A stretch of 64,000 bases of DNA from Periweissella cryptocerci (GTDB lineage: Bacteria > Bacillota > Bacilli > Lactobacillales > Lactobacillaceae). Position numbers and translations under genes: made by a program. The stretch is taken from positions 2,418,001 to 2,482,000 of the forward strand of contig NZ_CP037940.1 in NCBI RefSeq assembly GCF_004358325.1, given 5' to 3'. Within the stretch, counting starts at the first letter, position 1; the number at the start of each line of letters is the position of its first letter. Of the stretch, positions 62,519 through 64,000 are shown in pieces. Below the pieces are notes generated by a model, which saw only the letters and a program-made list of their open reading frames with translations, was not told the origin of the DNA and searched no databases.

Positions 62519-64000
62519 ATGGATTATACAATTGGTGTCGATTTAGGAACTACTTCAACTAAGGTTGTCCTTTTTGATGAAAACAGTCACGTGATTGCGA
62601 CTGCGAACCACGGTTATCCTTTGTATCGTGAATTGCCTGATATGGCCGAAGAAGATATGAACGAAATCTTCCAAGCTACACAAGATGGCTTGATGGACGT
62701 TGTACGCCACATTGATTTTGAAGCTGGCGACAAGTTGTTAGCTGTATCATTTTCTAGCGCAATGCACTCGTTGATTGCATTTGATAAAGACTGGAATGCA
62801 TTAACGCGTGTGATTACTTGGGCCGATACGCGTGCCGTTAAGTACACCGAAGAATTGAAGTCAACGGGCTTGGGTCAAGAAATTTACTCTAAGACGGGGA
62901 CACCAATTCACCCAATGGCACCACTTTCAAAACTTTTGTGGTTGAAAGCAGAAAAGCCTGATATCTATGCTAATGCTGCTCACTACTTGGGGATTAAGGA
63001 ATATATCTTCCACCGTTTGTTCGGTGCTAACAAGATGGATATTTCAATTGCCTCAGGGACAGGTTTGTTCAACATCTTCAACTTAGATTGGGATGAACAA
63101 GCTCTTAGCGTGACTGGTATTGATAAGTCACAATTACCAGAACCAGTTGAACCATACGAAATGGAAACTGCCATGGCTGAAGAATACGCTAAGGTAATTG
63201 GTATTCCAGCCGATACACCATTTGTTTACGGTGCCGGTGATGGTCCATTGTCTAACTTAGGTGTGAACGCTATTCAACCAGGTGTTGCGGCGGTTACTAT
63301 CGGTACTTCTGGTGCTATTCGAGTGGTTTCAGATAAGCCCGTTATTGATCCTAAGGGCCGGACATTCACATACGCCTTGGACAAGGATCACTGGGTTGTT
63401 GGTGGACCAGTTAACAACGGTGGTGATGTCTTCCGTTGGGCTAAGGACAACTTGTTTGATGCAGAAAAATCAACAGCTGCATTGTTGAACATGGATCCAT
63501 ATGATTTGTTAACTGAAATCGCATCTAAGGTACCCGCTGGTGCGGATGGATTGTTATTCCACCCATACCTTGGTGGTGAACGTGCGCCAATTTGGGATGC
63601 CAATGCGCGTGGTTCATTCTTTGGTTTGACGCACGAACACGGCCGGGCCCACATGGTTCGTTCAGTGCTCGAAGGAATTATTTTCAACATCTACATGGTT
63701 TCATTGGCCTTGGAAGAAGTTGTTGGTGATTTACACAATATTCAAGCAACTGGTGGGTTCGCACGCTCACCATTGTGGCGCCAAATGGCTGCGGATATCT
63801 TTGAACAACCAGTTACAGTACCTGAAGCATTTGAATCAGGCGCTTTAGCTGCCACAGTTGTTGCTAAGAAAGCATTGGGCATCATGGATAACTTGGAAGA
63901 TATTGCTGAATTAGTTGGTGATAGTAACACTTACCAACCTAACCCAGAAAACTACGAAGTTTACCGTGAACTTGCACCAATCTTTATTCGTTTGAGCCGT
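62519..64000 (+). CDS. gntK: Gluconokinase (FGGY family), 3' end outside the window
   Basis: Phosphorylates gluconate to 6-phosphogluconate, feeding the phosphoketolase or pentose phosphate pathway. 494 codons are visible and no stop occurs before base 64000; relatives are slightly longer. FGGY features: MDYTIGVDLGTTSTKVVLFDE (phosphate-binding, residues 1-20), AVSFSSAMHSL (about 78), WADTRA (about 101), GAGDGPLSNLGVNAIQPGVAAVTIGTSGAI (about 240), and the C-terminal ATGGFARSPLWRQMAADIFEQPV (about 410). GAGGG precedes the ATG. Other FGGY sugar kinases cannot be fully excluded. Confidence 0.88.
   Translation, partial: MDYTIGVDLGTTSTKVVLFDENSHVIATANHGYPLYRELPDMAEEDMNEIFQATQDGLMDVVRHIDFEAGDKLLAVSFSSAMHSLIAFDKDWNALTRVITWADTRAVKYTEELKSTGLGQEIYSKTGTPIHPMAPLSKLLWLKAEKPDIYANAAHYLGIKEYIFHRLFGANKMDISIASGTGLFNIFNLDWDEQALSVTGIDKSQLPEPVEPYEMETAMAEEYAKVIGIPADTPFVYGAGDGPLSNLGVNAIQPGVAAVTIGTSGAIRVVSDKPVIDPKGRTFTYALDKDHWVVGGPVNNGGDVFRWAKDNLFDAEKSTAALLNMDPYDLLTEIASKVPAGADGLLFHPYLGGERAPIWDANARGSFFGLTHEHGRAHMVRSVLEGIIFNIYMVSLALEEVVGDLHNIQATGGFARSPLWRQMAADIFEQPVTVPEAFESGALAATVVAKKALGIMDNLEDIAELVGDSNTYQPNPENYEVYRELAPIFIRLSR

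Overview
This window looks like chromosomal DNA of a low-GC lactic acid bacterium of the Lactobacillaceae. The evidence is strong Shine-Dalgarno sites, two T-box leaders, CcpA-type cre boxes, lactobacillar families such as DUF3042, the order ftsA-ftsZ-sepF-yggT-ylmH-divIVA-ileS, and a type II-A CRISPR system of lactobacillar style. A Weissella or Leuconostoc-like heterofermenter is possible (a gluconokinase closes the window), but that is inference; the genus cannot be fixed from sequence alone.

Layout. 1-6435: the 3' part of the (p)ppGpp synthetase/hydrolase gene, dtd, a large block of structured intergenic repeats, and a CcpA-regulated nucleoside hydrolase/oxidoreductase pair. 6670-20081: housekeeping genes uvrC, ftsW, ylbG-rsmD-coaD-sepM, then a 5'-truncated ftsA leading into ftsZ-sepF-yggT-ylmH-divIVA and T-box-controlled ileS. 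20170-28253: repeats, a sugar transporter, tRNA-Arg, a TetR regulator, small proteins, two paralogous acetyltransferases, and a branched-chain amino acid transporter behind an isoleucine-rich leader peptide and terminator. 28371-37918: glpQ-miaA, glnR-glnA, an AraC/beta-xylosidase/MFS carbohydrate cluster with a cre box, and a divergent NmrA/TetR pair. 38049-47908: metallophosphoesterase, obg, tRNA-Gly, T-box argS, an alpha/beta hydrolase and an ACT/UPF0210 pair. 48071-55908: complete type II-A CRISPR-Cas (cas9, antisense tracrRNA, cas1, cas2, csn2, leader, 12 spacers of 30 bp), with a decayed trailer containing gene fragments between degenerate repeats. 56159-64000: two tiny overlapping ORFs, argR, a class A PBP, a YlbF-family gene, yidC, an rRNA/tRNA methyltransferase and most of gntK.

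The points most worth a second look are: (1) an Ile-codon leader peptide with mutually exclusive hairpins before brnQ; (2) a family of intergenic elements with terminal inverted repeats, whose two main forms keep the same order of stems and short boxes although the stem sequences differ; (3) the junction at about 12300, where sepM runs directly into an ftsA lacking its N-terminus, with the usual mraZ-to-divIB genes absent; (4) gene fragments bounded by degenerate CRISPR repeats downstream of the array. All calls come from reading the sequence and translations; no database search was possible.
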